Source of the DNA: Lachnospiraceae bacterium
GTDB lineage: Bacteria > Bacillota > Clostridia > Lachnospirales > Lachnospiraceae
Length of the DNA stretch: 11,863 nucleotides
NCBI GenBank assembly: GCA_014804225.1
Contig: JAAVAF010000002.1
Location: forward strand, 1 to 11,863
Direction of reading: 5' to 3'
A program made the position numbers and the translations under genes. Below, piece after piece: positions 11,813 through 11,863 of this stretch. The notes under the pieces are model-generated. The model was not told the origin of the DNA. It saw only the letters and a program-made list of their open reading frames with translations, and searched no databases. Position 1 is the stretch's first letter. Each line of letters begins with the position of its first letter.

Positions 11813-11863
11813 TCATTCATCATCAACTTCATTTGGGAATTTAATATTGAGCGATTCGCGTTC
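11813..11863 (-). CDS. 3' end of a minus-strand gene (partial)
   Basis: On the minus strand the frame is open from the window edge to TGA at 11815-11813 and encodes ERESLNIKFPNEVDDE. The position next to a bidirectional terminator and the charged, coding-like composition support a real gene end. Sixteen residues are too few to name a family. Confidence 0.4.
   Translation of the reverse strand, partial: ERESLNIKFPNEVDDE

Overview
The window looks like chromosomal DNA from a low-GC Gram-positive anaerobe of the Clostridia, most likely a Lachnospiraceae member. The evidence is a T-box controlled thrS of the clostridial type (CPFQ at the zinc site), the infC-rpmI-rplT operon behind an attenuated leader, strong AGGAGG-type ribosome binding sites, sigma-A promoters, and families typical of that group (DUF4854, DUF6465, DUF378, DUF1540, SEC-C proteins). 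No rRNA, tRNA, CRISPR array or intact transposon is visible.

Bases 1-2230 are an AT-rich, accessory-looking stretch. It holds the 3' end of an ATPase/DUF234 gene with a PD-(D/E)XK-like motif, a GNAT acetyltransferase behind a good promoter, a 58-residue orphan, a KilA-N gene that seems to have lost the front of its domain by internal deletion and carries a 30-bp perfect palindrome in frame, and a decayed stretch with broken frames on both strands. Bases 2239-3218 hold two divergent genes with back-to-back promoters: a small two-helix membrane protein (minus) and a SEC-C zinc-motif protein (plus). Bases 3371-4126 encode a secreted protein with two surface repeats and a DUF4854-like tail. A 148-bp multi-hairpin element bounded by 11-bp inverted repeats follows its stop codon.

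Bases 4313-8935 are the translation block. A promoter and T-box leader control a small membrane protein and thrS. A two-domain DUF1540 cysteine-rich protein follows. A second promoter and a long structured leader ending in a terminator precede infC (apparent AUU start), rpmI and rplT, which probably form an operon autoregulated by L20. Three copies of a ~37-bp hairpin repeat lie here: two in tandem just before infC and one just before pepD. In both places the repeat starts at the U-tract of a terminator and ends 22-24 nt before the start codon. This is the best candidate for an undescribed regulatory module in the window.

Bases 9082-10539 encode a PepD-like M20 aminoacyl-histidine dipeptidase, closed by a 16-bp-stem terminator shared with a convergent DUF378 membrane protein. 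After a 430-bp AT-rich gap with two good promoters comes a Lys/Ala-rich DUF6465 protein, then a two-way terminator and the last 16 codons of a minus-strand gene.
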